Positions 25,539-35,600 of a stretch of 64,000 bases of DNA are shown here, piece after piece. Position numbers and translations under genes: made by a program. Origin of the DNA: Rubinisphaera margarita (lineage in GTDB: Bacteria; Planctomycetota; Planctomycetia; Planctomycetales; Planctomycetaceae); contig NZ_JAKFGB010000011.1 of the NCBI RefSeq assembly GCF_022267515.1, positions 1 through 64,000 on the forward strand, written 5' to 3'. The first letter of the stretch is position 1. Each line of letters begins with the position of its first letter. Below the pieces are notes generated by a model, which searched no databases, had not been told where the DNA came from, and was given only the letters and a program-made list of their open reading frames with translations.

Positions 25539-26909
25539 TTATTTTTCCGGGTTGGCTCCGGCTTTGATCGCCCAGAGATGCCCAAATGAACGCAGATACA
25601 TTACCCCGTTCGAGACGATGGGAGAAGACGACATATCTTCGCCCAGCTGATTCTCAGCGACGATTTCAAATTCCCGCCCCGCTTTGAAGACGGTAATCCG
25701 GCCATCCCGCGCCGTCAGGTAGATGTGACCATCGACGTAGACCGGGGAGGCGCGATGTCGCTGGCGGTGCGTTTTCTGCAGGGGATAGACCTCTTCTCCC
25801 GAACGAGCTTCGACGCAGAACACGTTGCCGTCCTGGCGACAAATATAGGCCAGCCCGTCGTAAATCAGCGGGGAGGGGACATCTGTCGTCTTATCGGCCC
25901 GCCAGAGTTCGAACTTCGGATCGTTGGTGACATTCCCCTTCGAATTGGCGTCGACACAGACAACCGGTCCGTTTTTGGCGGTCGGACAGACGACGACGCC
26001 GTCGCCAAACGAAGGCGAAGCCACGAAGCGGAGATAGCGGTTGTAGTTTTCCTCGGGGTTCATGCCGCCGACTCGCCAGATCTCGCTTCCATCTTCCAGC
26101 TTGTGAGCTGTCGTGTAGTCGCCGCCGTGAACGATCAGGTATTTCTGGTCATCGTCCTGATACAGGATCGGTGAAGCGTAAGAGTGCGTGTTCTCGTGCG
26201 TGGCGTCGCTCTCGCGATTGACCGCGTAGACTTCTTTACCGGTTCGTTTGTCGAGGCAGATAATTTTCGAGAACCCGGTCTCTCCGGAGGACATCGAGCC
26301 GTGCATCAGGGCCTGATACAGATAATCCCCGTCCACAACAGGCGTCGAAGACATCCCGAACTGAATGTCGAACTTGCCGTAGCGATCCTGGAGGTTCAAC
26401 TTCCAGATTTCTCGGCCGTCGAAGTCGTAGCAGGCCAGATCGCCGGTCCCCATGAACGACCAGACGTGCTTGCCATCGGTGATCGGCGAGGGTGACGCCG
26501 AGTTGCCTTCATCGCCCCGGGCGACAGAGTTCCCAGTGCCGACCGTACGTCGCCACAATTCCTTGCCCTGGGTGTTGAAGCACATCAGGACCAGTTCCTG
26601 AGGCTCCTGAGACGGCACTTTCTCTCCGTCGTCGTTGGTCTCAAACTTTTCAATCGGCGAAGTCAGGAAGATCCGGTCGTTCCAGACAACCGGCGTTGCG
26701 CCCGCAGGTCCGGGAAGCGCCACCTTCCAGGCCACGTTCTTATTGTTCTCCCCGGCGAATTCGGTGGGGATTCCGGTCTCGTTCGAGATCCCGTTCTGGG
26801 TGGGGCCTCTCCAGCTTGGCCAGTTTTCCGCCATGACCGACTGAGAGAGAAACAGAGTCGAACTCAACGCGAGTTGACAAAGAAACAATGCATTCACTCC
26901 ACGATGCAT
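25539..26909 (-). CDS. Secreted PQQ-type beta-propeller protein
   Basis: 456 residues with a signal peptide (residues 1-27, LFLCQLALSSTLFLSQSVMA) and repeats of the PQQ/quinoprotein propeller type (GKELWRRTVGTGNS, DGREIWKLNLQDRYGK, GSEIWRVGG, RSGEEVYPLQKTHRQ). It opens with the PSWRGPTQNGIS motif common to these planctomycete proteins. There is no cytochrome or obvious PQQ-binding catalytic pattern, so it is best called a propeller of unknown role, not an alcohol dehydrogenase. A second, shorter relative is at 59759-61063. Confidence 0.87.
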   Translation of the reverse strand: MHRGVNALFLCQLALSSTLFLSQSVMAENWPSWRGPTQNGISNETGIPTEFAGENNKNVAWKVALPGPAGATPVVWNDRIFLTSPIEKFETNDDGEKVPSQEPQELVLMCFNTQGKELWRRTVGTGNSVARGDEGNSASPSPITDGKHVWSFMGTGDLACYDFDGREIWKLNLQDRYGKFDIQFGMSSTPVVDGDYLYQALMHGSMSSGETGFSKIICLDKRTGKEVYAVNRESDATHENTHSYASPILYQDDDQKYLIVHGGDYTTAHKLEDGSEIWRVGGMNPEENYNRYLRFVASPSFGDGVVVCPTAKNGPVVCVDANSKGNVTNDPKFELWRADKTTDVPSPLIYDGLAYICRQDGNVFCVEARSGEEVYPLQKTHRQRHRASPVYVDGHIYLTARDGRITVFKAGREFEIVAENQLGEDMSSSPIVSNGVMYLRSFGHLWAIKAGANPEK

Positions 26910-27027
26910 ATTGGCAGGCTCCTGAGAGGAAAGTCGTTGATCAATGGGGAAGGTTTACGCCGGACGATCGGCGGATTCCAATATGACCGTTGCCGGGAAG
27001 ATAATCAATTCCATCGCCCGAATTGAA

Positions 27028-28329
27028 TCAGGTCTGCTCGACGGCTTCGCGGTTCGTGATCAACCGGGCGGAACGGTCTCGCGTCCAATAGGTCCAACCC
27101 CACTGAAACAGAACGATCAGCCGATTGCGGAACTGCGTAATCTCCATCAGATGGATGAACAACCAGGCCATCCAGGCCAGCCAGCCACTAAGCTGCCATT
27201 TCTTCGGTCCGACTACCGCGACCGCGGAATAGCGGCCAATCACGGCCATACTTCCCCGATCCCGGTACTCAAACGGCTTTTCGGTGACCTCAGGATCCCC
27301 ATAAACCTTTCGGCTGATCCGCCGGGCCACGTACTGTCCCTGCTGAATAGCCACCGGTGCCAGGGCCGGCAGCGGTTGACCATCTTTCGACTGGGCAGCC
27401 GCCAGGTCGCCAATCACATAGATGTTTGGGTGCCCCGCAATTGAAAGATCGTGCTGGACGGGAATCTTCCCCGCTCGGGCCGGTTCGACTCCCGTGCTGG
27501 CGGCCAGCACTTTCCCGAGAGGCGAAGCGGCCACGCCCGCTGCCCAGATCACGTTGCTTGTCACCAATGTTTCGTAGCTGTCTTTTCCGGTTTGAATGAC
27601 CAGATGATTCGGATGAATCTCCGTCACCATTCCATTGGTCACCAGTCGTACGTTGAGACGTTGCAGCGCCTCACGAGCCTTCCTGATGAGCGGCTCCGGA
27701 TACATTCCCAGCGGTTCTTTTCCCGCTTCGCAAAGCACGATCTTCAATTCGCACGGATCGATCCCCGGGAAGTCGTTTCGCAGCAGATAGTGACCGAGCT
27801 CAGACAATGCCCCGGCCAGTTCCACACCGGTCGGCCCGGCTCCGATAATCGCAAAGGTCAGTGCGGACTTCCGTATCGCCGCGTCGGTTTCCATGGCGGC
27901 TCGTTCGAATGCCGCCAGAATCCGATTGCGAATCGTGGTCGCATCTTCAACCGTCTTCAGTCCGGGAGCCAGCCTGGCCCACTCGTCGTGCCCGAAGTAT
28001 CCGTGAGTCGAGCCTGCGGCTACGACGAGCGTATCGTAACCGAACGCTTCCCGGGCCGTGGTAACGGTTTTCTCGCGGGCGTCGATACTCTCCACTTCGC
28101 CCAGAACGACCCGGCAGTTCTTCTGACGGCGAAGGATTGCCCGCAGGGGCGAGGCGATGTTCGCTGGAGACAAATCTCCCGTGGCCACCTGATATAGCAA
28201 TGGCTGAAACAGATGGAAGTTGCGGCGATCAATCAGCGTGACTTCGACAGGAACCTTCTTCAGGGCCTGTGCGCAAGCAAGACCGCCAAATCCTCCGCCG
28301 ATGATGACGACGCGATGAGCCCTGCTCAT
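27028..28329 (-). CDS. ndh: Type II NADH dehydrogenase (NDH-2)
   Basis: 433 residues. An N-terminal FAD Rossmann motif (VVIIGGGFGGLACAQALKK) is followed by IDRRNFHLFQPLLYQVATGDLSP, typical of NDH-2. The central NADH-binding motif is FAIIGAGPTGVELAGALSE near residue 168, and NIYVIGDLAAAQ near residue 300 binds FAD. The C-terminal segment (LSGWLAWMAWLFIHLMEI) is amphipathic and probably anchors it to the membrane, where it passes electrons from NADH to quinone without pumping protons. It lies 22 bases after the endonuclease IV gene. Confidence 0.92.
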   Translation of the reverse strand: MSRAHRVVIIGGGFGGLACAQALKKVPVEVTLIDRRNFHLFQPLLYQVATGDLSPANIASPLRAILRRQKNCRVVLGEVESIDAREKTVTTAREAFGYDTLVVAAGSTHGYFGHDEWARLAPGLKTVEDATTIRNRILAAFERAAMETDAAIRKSALTFAIIGAGPTGVELAGALSELGHYLLRNDFPGIDPCELKIVLCEAGKEPLGMYPEPLIRKAREALQRLNVRLVTNGMVTEIHPNHLVIQTGKDSYETLVTSNVIWAAGVAASPLGKVLAASTGVEPARAGKIPVQHDLSIAGHPNIYVIGDLAAAQSKDGQPLPALAPVAIQQGQYVARRISRKVYGDPEVTEKPFEYRDRGSMAVIGRYSAVAVVGPKKWQLSGWLAWMAWLFIHLMEITQFRNRLIVLFQWGWTYWTRDRSARLITNREAVEQT

Positions 28330-28351
28330 GCCTGCCCTTCTTTGTCTTGTG

Positions 28352-29239
28352 TCAGCTGCTCTTTCGTGTTCCGGAACGTTTCTTCTTCGCGATCAACCCC
28401 TGCAGCGTCTTCAGATTCACGGCGTCCATCTCAACACCGTCCCGCTTTTCTTTCTTCGTCTCCAGATACATCGGCAATTCGTCGAACCGCGGGTCATTCA
28501 CCAGATGCCGAAACGGTTCCAGGCCGAGATGTCCTTCACCAATGTGGTCGTGTCGATCCACTCTACTGCCGCACGGCTTCTTGCTGTCATTAATATGAAA
28601 GGCCCGGATCCGATCAAGGCCGATCACGTCATCAAATTCCTGAAACGTCGACCGATATTCCTCCTCGGTCCCGATCGGATAGCCGGCGGCGAAGATATGG
28701 CACGTGTCGACGCACACGCCGAGCAATTCCGGCTGCTTGACGCGATCGATGATTTCCCGCAGATGCTCAAATCGATGGCCGAGGCACGTTCCCTGCCCCG
28801 CCGTCGTTTCCAGCCACAGTTCGGTCCTGAACCCTTTGGTCGCTTTGTGAACCTGATCGATTCCTTTGGCAATGCGTTTCAGTCCGCCCGCTTCTGTGTC
28901 CTCGACAAAGCTTCCCGGATGCATCACCACGCCTGACAGCCCCAGAGCTTCGGCTCGTTCCAGTTCGATGATCATCGCATCGCGGGACTTTTCGAAGAGC
29001 TCCACGTTCGCGCTACCGAGATTGATCAGGTAGCTGTTGTGGGCGCAGCACGATTTCAGCCCGGCCTTTTCTACGGCCGACTTGAAGCGTTCCGCATCTT
29101 CATCGGTCAGCGGTTTGGCCCGCCACTGGTTGTTGTTCTTGGTAAAGATCTGGACCGTCTGCATGTCCAGCTGAGCGGCGGCATCGGCGGCTTTGTAGTA
29201 GCCGCCCGCTATTGAGAGGTGAGATCCGAATAAGGGCAT
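28352..29239 (-). CDS. nfo: Endonuclease IV (AP endonuclease)
   Basis: 295 residues from the ATG at 29237-29239 (MPLFGSHLSIAGG). TIM-barrel AP endonuclease with the zinc-ligand segments HNSYLINLGS, VVMHPGSFV, CVDTCHIFAAGYP, HINDSKKPCGSRVDRHDHIGEG. It cuts 5' of abasic sites in base-excision repair. The family ligands (His, Glu, Asp) look complete. An earlier in-frame start 15 bases upstream is less likely because the first beta strand begins directly at MPLFGSHLS. Probably cotranscribed with ndh. Confidence 0.94.
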   Translation of the reverse strand: MPLFGSHLSIAGGYYKAADAAAQLDMQTVQIFTKNNNQWRAKPLTDEDAERFKSAVEKAGLKSCCAHNSYLINLGSANVELFEKSRDAMIIELERAEALGLSGVVMHPGSFVEDTEAGGLKRIAKGIDQVHKATKGFRTELWLETTAGQGTCLGHRFEHLREIIDRVKQPELLGVCVDTCHIFAAGYPIGTEEEYRSTFQEFDDVIGLDRIRAFHINDSKKPCGSRVDRHDHIGEGHLGLEPFRHLVNDPRFDELPMYLETKKEKRDGVEMDAVNLKTLQGLIAKKKRSGTRKSS

Positions 29240-29372
29240 GTCTGAACCGGTCAACCGAGAAGAAACATCGAGCAGCCAGCCGTGAAACCATGACTGGAGA
29301 ACAGGACGTTACAGTATCGGTTGAGCCGGTGTTTGTCACCGCAGCCCGCAGATTCCCGGGACACGTTAACGC

Positions 29373-31166
29373 TCAGACCTGCGGCGGGGAGCGAAACGAA
29401 TTCATGGAGAACAGTTGCGTTTCGCTGAAAATCGACGTGTCGTCGAGTTCATCGGGAACGGAGCCGTTGTCGACCGTCTTCGGTTTGGTGTCGGTGTCGG
29501 TCGTGGTGGTCAGAATGGCGGTCAGGAGAGGATCGAGGTGGCGTTCCCGAATCATCTGGATTCGCTCAGCTGGATCCATGCCCGAGGCGGGGACCAGGGG
29601 GGCGGAGACTCGACTTGAGATCTCGTGCACCTGATCGATGATGCGGAAGAAGGCTTCAATGATATCGACATCCCATTGCGAGCCCGCTCCCTCGCGAAGA
29701 ATCCGTTCGGCGTTCTCGGCTGGCATGCCTTTGCGGTACGGTCGATCGCTCGTCATCGCGTCATAGGCGTCGGCTACGGCCAGGATGCGGGCCGCGAGCG
29801 GAATCTCATAATCACGAAGTTGATGGGGATACCCCTGCCCATCCCATGATTCATGGTGGTGAAGCACGCCGGGCAGGACATGTTTAAGCTGGCTGAGATG
29901 CTTCAGGATCTCGAATCCGAAGACCGGGTGCTGCTTGATCTCTTCAAACTCGTCCGCCGTCAGTCCGCCGGGCTTCTGCAGCACTTCGTCGCGCACGCCG
30001 ATCTTGCCGATGTCGTGCAGCAACCCGGCCAGATAGATCTTCTCGCATTCCTGATTGCAGAGACCATGCTCCTTCGCAACGGCCCGCGCGATCTGGGCAA
30101 CGCGATCACTGTGACCCCAGGTATAGCGATCTTTCGTGTCGATCGTATTCACCAGCGAACGTACTGTGCCGAGCAGCAGATCCTGTTGCTCCTGCAGCAG
30201 TCGTCGGTTGTGGGCCTGCGTGGCCAGTATGCTGGCAGCAGACTCCATAACCAGAGCGGTGCGATCGTTGAAACGCCGTTCAGAGGAATGCAGCTCCCAG
30301 ACGTACTCATCGGCATCGTCCTGACGCGGCGAACTGATCGCGATCAGCCAACCGAAGCTCCGTCGCGAACAAATCGCCGGAACAATGACCACGCCCTGGG
30401 AGTGCCCCTGAGGGCAAATGGATAACTGGCGAACCTGCTGGTCGATATAGGTTTCACAAACGGCGTTCACACCGGCCAGCTCAAGCAACCGGGTAACATC
30501 CGTGGCATGAATCGGCTTCTCGCCAATCTGATAGATCTGTTGTAATTCTTCTTCGTCCTCTGTGGGAGGCGTCCTTAGAACGAGAACAAGCGACTCGGCT
30601 CCAGTGAGCTGATTCATTCGCTTCAACGCCTGAATCGCCGAGTTTGTCAAGCCACACGTGTCGTCGCGAAAGGCCAGTTGATCGACCAGTGTCCGGAACC
30701 AGCTCAGTTCCTCAAAATCGATCGACGCCTGTTCCGAATACTGCTCGAGTAATCGCATCTGGTGGCGATTCGAACGATGAAGATCAGTCTGCCTCCTCAG
30801 AAGATCGACAACGTGTGGCAGGCTTCGAATGCACTCTTCTGACAGAAACCCCACCGCAATTCGGCGGATCGATCCGCGCGGGCTGTGCAGTGGAATCAGG
30901 ACAAGCGATTTTCTTTCTTCCAGTGCAATGGCGTCGGCGGCAATGTCGGGTCCACACTGGTCGAGATGAAGTCGAGCGGCGGCCAGCTGATCCGCAGACC
31001 AATCCATGCTGACATCCTCTGTCCGTCGCCAGTGTTGTCGCCATTCATAAATCTGGAATCGAGCATCATAAGCCTGGCTGATCCAGCCCAGGCAATACTC
31101 GGAATCTCTCCAGGGAATTTGGAGCCCCTGAAGGCCGGTTCGATTCGACGAGATTGAATGATTCAC
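29373..31166 (-). CDS. HD-GYP domain protein (cyclic-di-GMP phosphodiesterase type)
   Basis: 597 residues. The C-terminal HD-GYP domain (about 340-520) is intact: HDIGKIGVRDEVLQKPG holds the HD pair, KQHPVFGFEIL and LHHHESWDGQGYPHQL the GYP motif and metal-ligand His residues, then AVADAYDAMTSDRPYRKGM. These enzymes degrade cyclic di-GMP. The N-terminal 330 residues contain a GAF-like region (residues 180-330 include SLVLVLRTPP and GWLIAISSPRQ), which may sense a signal. No response-receiver is fused. The role in surface attachment or motility is general family knowledge, not shown here. Confidence 0.88.
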   Translation of the reverse strand: MNHSISSNRTGLQGLQIPWRDSEYCLGWISQAYDARFQIYEWRQHWRRTEDVSMDWSADQLAAARLHLDQCGPDIAADAIALEERKSLVLIPLHSPRGSIRRIAVGFLSEECIRSLPHVVDLLRRQTDLHRSNRHQMRLLEQYSEQASIDFEELSWFRTLVDQLAFRDDTCGLTNSAIQALKRMNQLTGAESLVLVLRTPPTEDEEELQQIYQIGEKPIHATDVTRLLELAGVNAVCETYIDQQVRQLSICPQGHSQGVVIVPAICSRRSFGWLIAISSPRQDDADEYVWELHSSERRFNDRTALVMESAASILATQAHNRRLLQEQQDLLLGTVRSLVNTIDTKDRYTWGHSDRVAQIARAVAKEHGLCNQECEKIYLAGLLHDIGKIGVRDEVLQKPGGLTADEFEEIKQHPVFGFEILKHLSQLKHVLPGVLHHHESWDGQGYPHQLRDYEIPLAARILAVADAYDAMTSDRPYRKGMPAENAERILREGAGSQWDVDIIEAFFRIIDQVHEISSRVSAPLVPASGMDPAERIQMIRERHLDPLLTAILTTTTDTDTKPKTVDNGSVPDELDDTSIFSETQLFSMNSFRSPPQV

Positions 31167-31594
31167 AGCAAAGTTCCCCAGCCTGCGAAGATCGAGTGCC
31201 CCAAATCGGTGAAAAGCTCCGACGGACTCCCGTCAGCTCGACCCGTATCGTTTGTGTTCAGGCTGCCGCACAACAGCACTACAAACCTATGTCGCGGAAA
31301 CACGGGTTAAGCAGAAATGCAAATGCAATCTCGCCTGGCAGGCAAAACACTGACGCGGGTTATACCGATTTTGCAGGGGGATTCACTGCGGGATCGGCCG
31401 AGGTTGAATTCCTGTCCACCATGAAAGCCTGCCGCCTGCCCCCAAAGCGATCGGAGCGTGTGGAAATAGCAGCAGCTACAGGGTTTACGGCCGTATACCA
31501 GAAATCGGTCCGGTCAAGCGCATAGAAAAGGACTGCTCTCGAACACGTCGAGTGCAGTCCTGTCTACAAGTCTTCGGTCAGCCGAGAGCGACCA
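31167..31594. other. Intergenic stretch between HD-GYP and BON genes
   Basis: 428 bases without a convincing gene on either strand. Upstream of the HD-GYP start it should hold that gene's promoter. Near its right end lies the hairpin at 31529-31561. Nothing else was recognised. Confidence 0.5.
31529..31561 (-). terminator. Terminator after BON gene
   Basis: The stem AGGACTGC-T-CTCGA/TCGAG-T-GCAGTCCT has one internal T-T mismatch and a 5-base loop. On the minus strand it is followed by TTTTC, 33 bases beyond the BON stop. Confidence 0.75.
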
Positions 31595-31954
31595 TTAACA
31601 CCAGTCGACGACTGTGTCTTCTCCTGCGTAGGAGGTTTCTTCTCCGGCACGCGAACGGGGCTGAGTCACCACTCGGTTCACAATGCCATCGATTCCCAAA
31701 GCACAACGGACGTAGTCGCTCAAATCGAACTCAGCGTCGTCCGTTCGCATCGTCCCTTCCAGACAGAGCGAACTGTTGCCCAGGCGGCGGACCACGAGGC
31801 TGTCGAAATCCAGACCGGCCAGTGAGTTCAGATGCGTCGCCAGTTCCTTCTCGATGCAATAAGCACCAGAAGATTCGGCACTTCGCGTGCCCCGAGCATT
31901 CTCGCCCGTCGTCCACTCAGTCACGTACTCAGACTTCAACTTTTTACTTCTCAT
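31595..31954 (-). CDS. BON-domain protein
   Basis: 119 residues. After a polar 35-residue start, CIEKELATHLNSLAGLDFDSLVVRRLGNSSLCLEGTMRTD and DLSDYVRCALGIDGIVNRVVTQ match the alpha/beta BON fold, which is linked to phospholipid or large-molecule binding. No signal peptide is visible, so it is probably cytoplasmic. The C-terminus is polar (EETSYAGEDTVVDWC). Similar stand-alone BON proteins are common in planctomycetes; exact function unknown. Confidence 0.75.
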   Translation of the reverse strand: MRSKKLKSEYVTEWTTGENARGTRSAESSGAYCIEKELATHLNSLAGLDFDSLVVRRLGNSSLCLEGTMRTDDAEFDLSDYVRCALGIDGIVNRVVTQPRSRAGEETSYAGEDTVVDWC

Positions 31955-32117
31955 AGCGGAACTCCCTTGCCGCGCCAGGCGGGCAGTCGTATCGATACTC
32001 CTACATATTACGAAAGCTGATTCTGACCGCCAAGATCCAATTGCTCTTCTTATTCAAGATTTCAGAAAGTGAACAACTACTGAACACGCGTGGCTCAGCG
32101 TAATCACCGAGAAAAGC

Positions 32118-32636
32118 CTATTGACTCTGCTGGTACCAGCGAATCAGGGCCCGAAACGGGTGGGTAAAGTCACTCGGAGATTCTTCGACCCAACGAGCGA
32201 CCTCAGCTGGATCCATGAAGCGATACTCCAGAATCTCGCGTGGGTCGGGGGTCGGCTTCGCATCGGTCCTGCAGCCGAACAGCACGGTGTGCTCGTAACC
32301 GACGTCGGGTCCGGCAAAGATCTTGTGCATCCGGAACAGCGTCCCGTCCAGAGCCAGTTCTTCGTGGAGCTCCCGCTGGGCGGCTGGTTCGTAATCTTCT
32401 CCCGCACTGACATGCCCGGCCGCCGAAGAAGTCCAACGCAGTGGTTCCTCTTCTTTCTCGGCCGTCCGCTTATGGATCAGCAGTTGCCCCGTGGAATTGA
32501 AAACCCAGATATGGGTCGCCCGATGCAGATGTTTCCCGCCATGAACGACGCTCCGCGGCGCACTTCGCAGAACGTTGTCCTGAGGATCGACAATGTCGAA
32601 CCACTCTTCCCCGGTTTGGCGGTCACACTCGGACAT
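32118..32636 (-). CDS. Nudix hydrolase (isopentenyl-diphosphate isomerase-like branch)
   Basis: 172 residues. The Nudix box is complete: GHVSAGEDYEPAAQRELHEEL, matching G-x5-E-x7-R-E-x2-E-E. The N-terminus (EWFDIVDPQDNVLRSAPR, HRATHIWVFNSTGQLLIHKR) is of the YfcD/Idi-like subgroup. It hydrolyses an X-diphosphate substrate with Mg2+; which one is unknown. The start codon lies one base after the cytochrome gene stop, so it is last in that operon. That pairing with a secreted cytochrome is probably only transcriptional. Confidence 0.87.
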   Translation of the reverse strand: MSECDRQTGEEWFDIVDPQDNVLRSAPRSVVHGGKHLHRATHIWVFNSTGQLLIHKRTAEKEEEPLRWTSSAAGHVSAGEDYEPAAQRELHEELALDGTLFRMHKIFAGPDVGYEHTVLFGCRTDAKPTPDPREILEYRFMDPAEVARWVEESPSDFTHPFRALIRWYQQSQ

Positions 32637-32637
32637 C

Positions 32638-35600
32638 TCACTCCCCCTCGCCGTGCGCTTCGACGTTGCCTTCCGTCTTCAGCGTCGCCAGATAGGAGAC
32701 GAGATCGCGAACCTCCGCCTTGGACAACTGCTTGATCAGATCGGCCGGCATCCCCGATTTCCCGGGAGCCCGATCTTCAATGTCGTCCTGCGGAATGCGA
32801 ACGATCTCGCCCAGCGGCTTGACCAGCGTCACCATTTCGTCGGTCTCCTCGCGAATGATTCCGGAGATCACCTTCCCTTCGATCGTGACAATCAGCACGG
32901 TCTCGAAACCTTTGGCGATCTTCGCGTCGGGATTCACAATCGATTCGAGCAGATAGCTTCGATCATACTTTTTGCCGGCTGCCGAAAGGTCCGGCCCCAC
33001 GCCGCCCCCCTGCCCGTTCACGACGTGGCAACGGCGGCACGAGGCGGCTGCATTGCCGAAGAAGATGCTCTTCCCCCGCTCCGCATCGCCCCCTTCGAGG
33101 CAAACACGATACTCGCTCATCAGATCGCCGGTGCTCTGCTCGACCCTGACCTCGGCGAGCAACTTCTCAAGTTCGGTCCCGCGGACCGCTTCCGCGGCGT
33201 TCATCACATCGAGATGCAGAGCCAGCGGGAGCGACCCCGATTTCACCTTCTTGAGCAGATCGCTAAGAATCGACTCGGCATCGGCCTGACTCAAGCGCTG
33301 CAGTTGACCAATGGCCGACTGTTGCTCGGAGACCGAGCCCTTTTCGATCGCCGATCGCAACAGCTCTGTTGCCTGAGGATACTGCCGAGCCACAGCAATC
33401 TCGCGAGCCGCACTTCGCAGTTCCGGCTTCCCGGCTTTCAACAGCTTGGCGACGACCAACTCGGCTTCAGTCGGTGCAATTCGATCGAGCCCTTTCAGAG
33501 CGGTGATTCGCAACTGCACATCGGCCGAGTCGTTCAGAGCATACTCCCGCAATCGAGGCTGCGAGGAAGCAACCTTCAGCTCGGCGGCCAGTCGCACGGC
33601 CTGCTTCTGCACGTCGGGTTTACCAGCGAACAGCTTCTCCAGTGAAGGCGCCACCACCTCGGCGAGACCTTCGGTCGAAGCAGCCGGACGTGGTCGATAC
33701 TGCCCGGTGACGGCATCGAGTTCACTGCCGGTTCCCCAGTTGCTCATCGCTTCCAGAGCCTGCACCCGCAGCTTCTGATCAACCTCGGCGTCGAGAGCGA
33801 TCTCGAGCAGCCTCTCGAAGTTGCCCCGCTCGCCGACCAGATAGTTGGCGTTAATGACACGCCGCATCAGAGCATCATCGGTCAGCTTCGGTCGCGACAA
33901 CCTGGCGAGAGCCGGCAAAGCCTCTTCGATCAGCTCATCGTGAATACCGCGAGCCGCTTCGAGCACGACCTTCGCGTTGTCGTCATTCAGAAACTTCGCG
34001 ATCGCCGGAGACTGCAGCCGACGCAAAGCGACCACAGTCGCGAGGCGGCCAGCCGGTCCCGCGTTCGTCGTGGTGAGCGAATCGATTGAGAATCCGTCGG
34101 CCTCCGCGATGCCCACCAGCCCCATCGCCACGGCGTGACGAATGACTTCGTCTTCGGCAGCGCGAGCATCGGCCAGTTTGAGCAACGGCCGCAGTCCGCT
34201 CTTCAGTTGGAGCTTGCCGGTCGCGATGGCAGCGGTATAGGCCACGCGGGCATCCTTGTGTCCCAGCAGCTTCACGACCTGATCATCCGCCACATGAGCC
34301 CGGCTGTCGCCGATCACTCGCAGAGCCTGGGCGATCAGCGGGGCGTTGTTGCCCTTCAGAACGGAAGCGATCGGCTTCAGAACGTCGGCATCACCCGACT
34401 TGCGGGCAATTTCCCACAGCCCCCACAGGGCATGTCGACGAGCCGCTTCGGATTTGCCGTTCAACGCGACATCAACCAGCACCTTCCGGGCATCTTTCTC
34501 GGCGAGCGCGATCTGACTTCGCTGCCGCACGCGGCGATCGGCATGATCGAGCAATTTGGCGAGCTCTTTCGGCGTGCGATCCGAGAATCCTGTCTTGAAC
34601 AGTTCCGCCACTTCCTGACCGGCTGTCGTCAGCTGTTTGTCTTCCATCACCTGCCGGTAGATGCGACCCTTCTGAATGCCGTCCCAGCCGTTCACCCAGT
34701 CGGAGAAGTAGAGCTGACCGTCGTAACCGAAGTCGACATCGGTCACGAGCGTCTGCCACAGGTATTCATGGGAATCGACGAGCTTGAAACCGGCTCCGTC
34801 CGGCTCGTTGGCGAACGAACGGATCCCGCTGTTCGCCGCCTGACCCCGGAAGTCGGCCATGAAGAAGTGCCCTTCATACCGCTCAGGCAAACCGACGCCG
34901 TAATAAGAGGTCAGACCGGAGGGGCCATCGCCCAGATTCGCGATCGGCGGCAGAATGAAGGCCGGCTGAACGGCGGTCGTTTCATCATCGGCCTGATACG
35001 GATACCACATCCGCTCGCGATTCCACGGGCCGCGATCGTCCAAATACTGATAGTACATCCGCCAGCCGGAGTCGGAGCCTTCCGCGACATAGACCCAGCG
35101 CGCCTTGTCGCCGCTGTCGGAGTTATTGTCGCCGGTAAACAACCGGCCTTCGTCATCAAACGCCAGCTCCTGCGGATTCCGCAATCCGTAGGCGAAGACT
35201 TCAAGATTGGAACCATCCCGCTCGCACCGGAAGACGGCTCCGGTATCGGGCTTCACGAGCGTGCGGCCATCCGGCGTTTCGACGTTGTAACCCCGGTCGC
35301 CGATGCTGAAGTAGATCCGCCCGTCCGGCCCGAGAGCCAGGCCGTGCATGTCGTGTCCGCGAAATGCGAACCGCACCCCGAAGCCGGTATAGAGTGCATT
35401 GTAATCGTTGGCGACGCCGTCGTTATCGGTATCGGCCAGCTTCCAGAGTTCGGGAATGCAGGTGTAGTAGACCGAACCATCGAAGGCGAGCACGCCCGCT
35501 CCGGTGCCGGCGACCAGATCGTTAAAGCCTTCCGCGAAGACGGTCGCGGTTTCATAGCGTCCGTCGCCGTCGCTGTCGGTCAGCTGGCGAATGCGATCGT

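Noticed and set aside
31154..31525. Plus-strand open frame in the HD-GYP/BON spacer
   Set aside because: It starts within the HD-GYP gene start and has no protein-like character.
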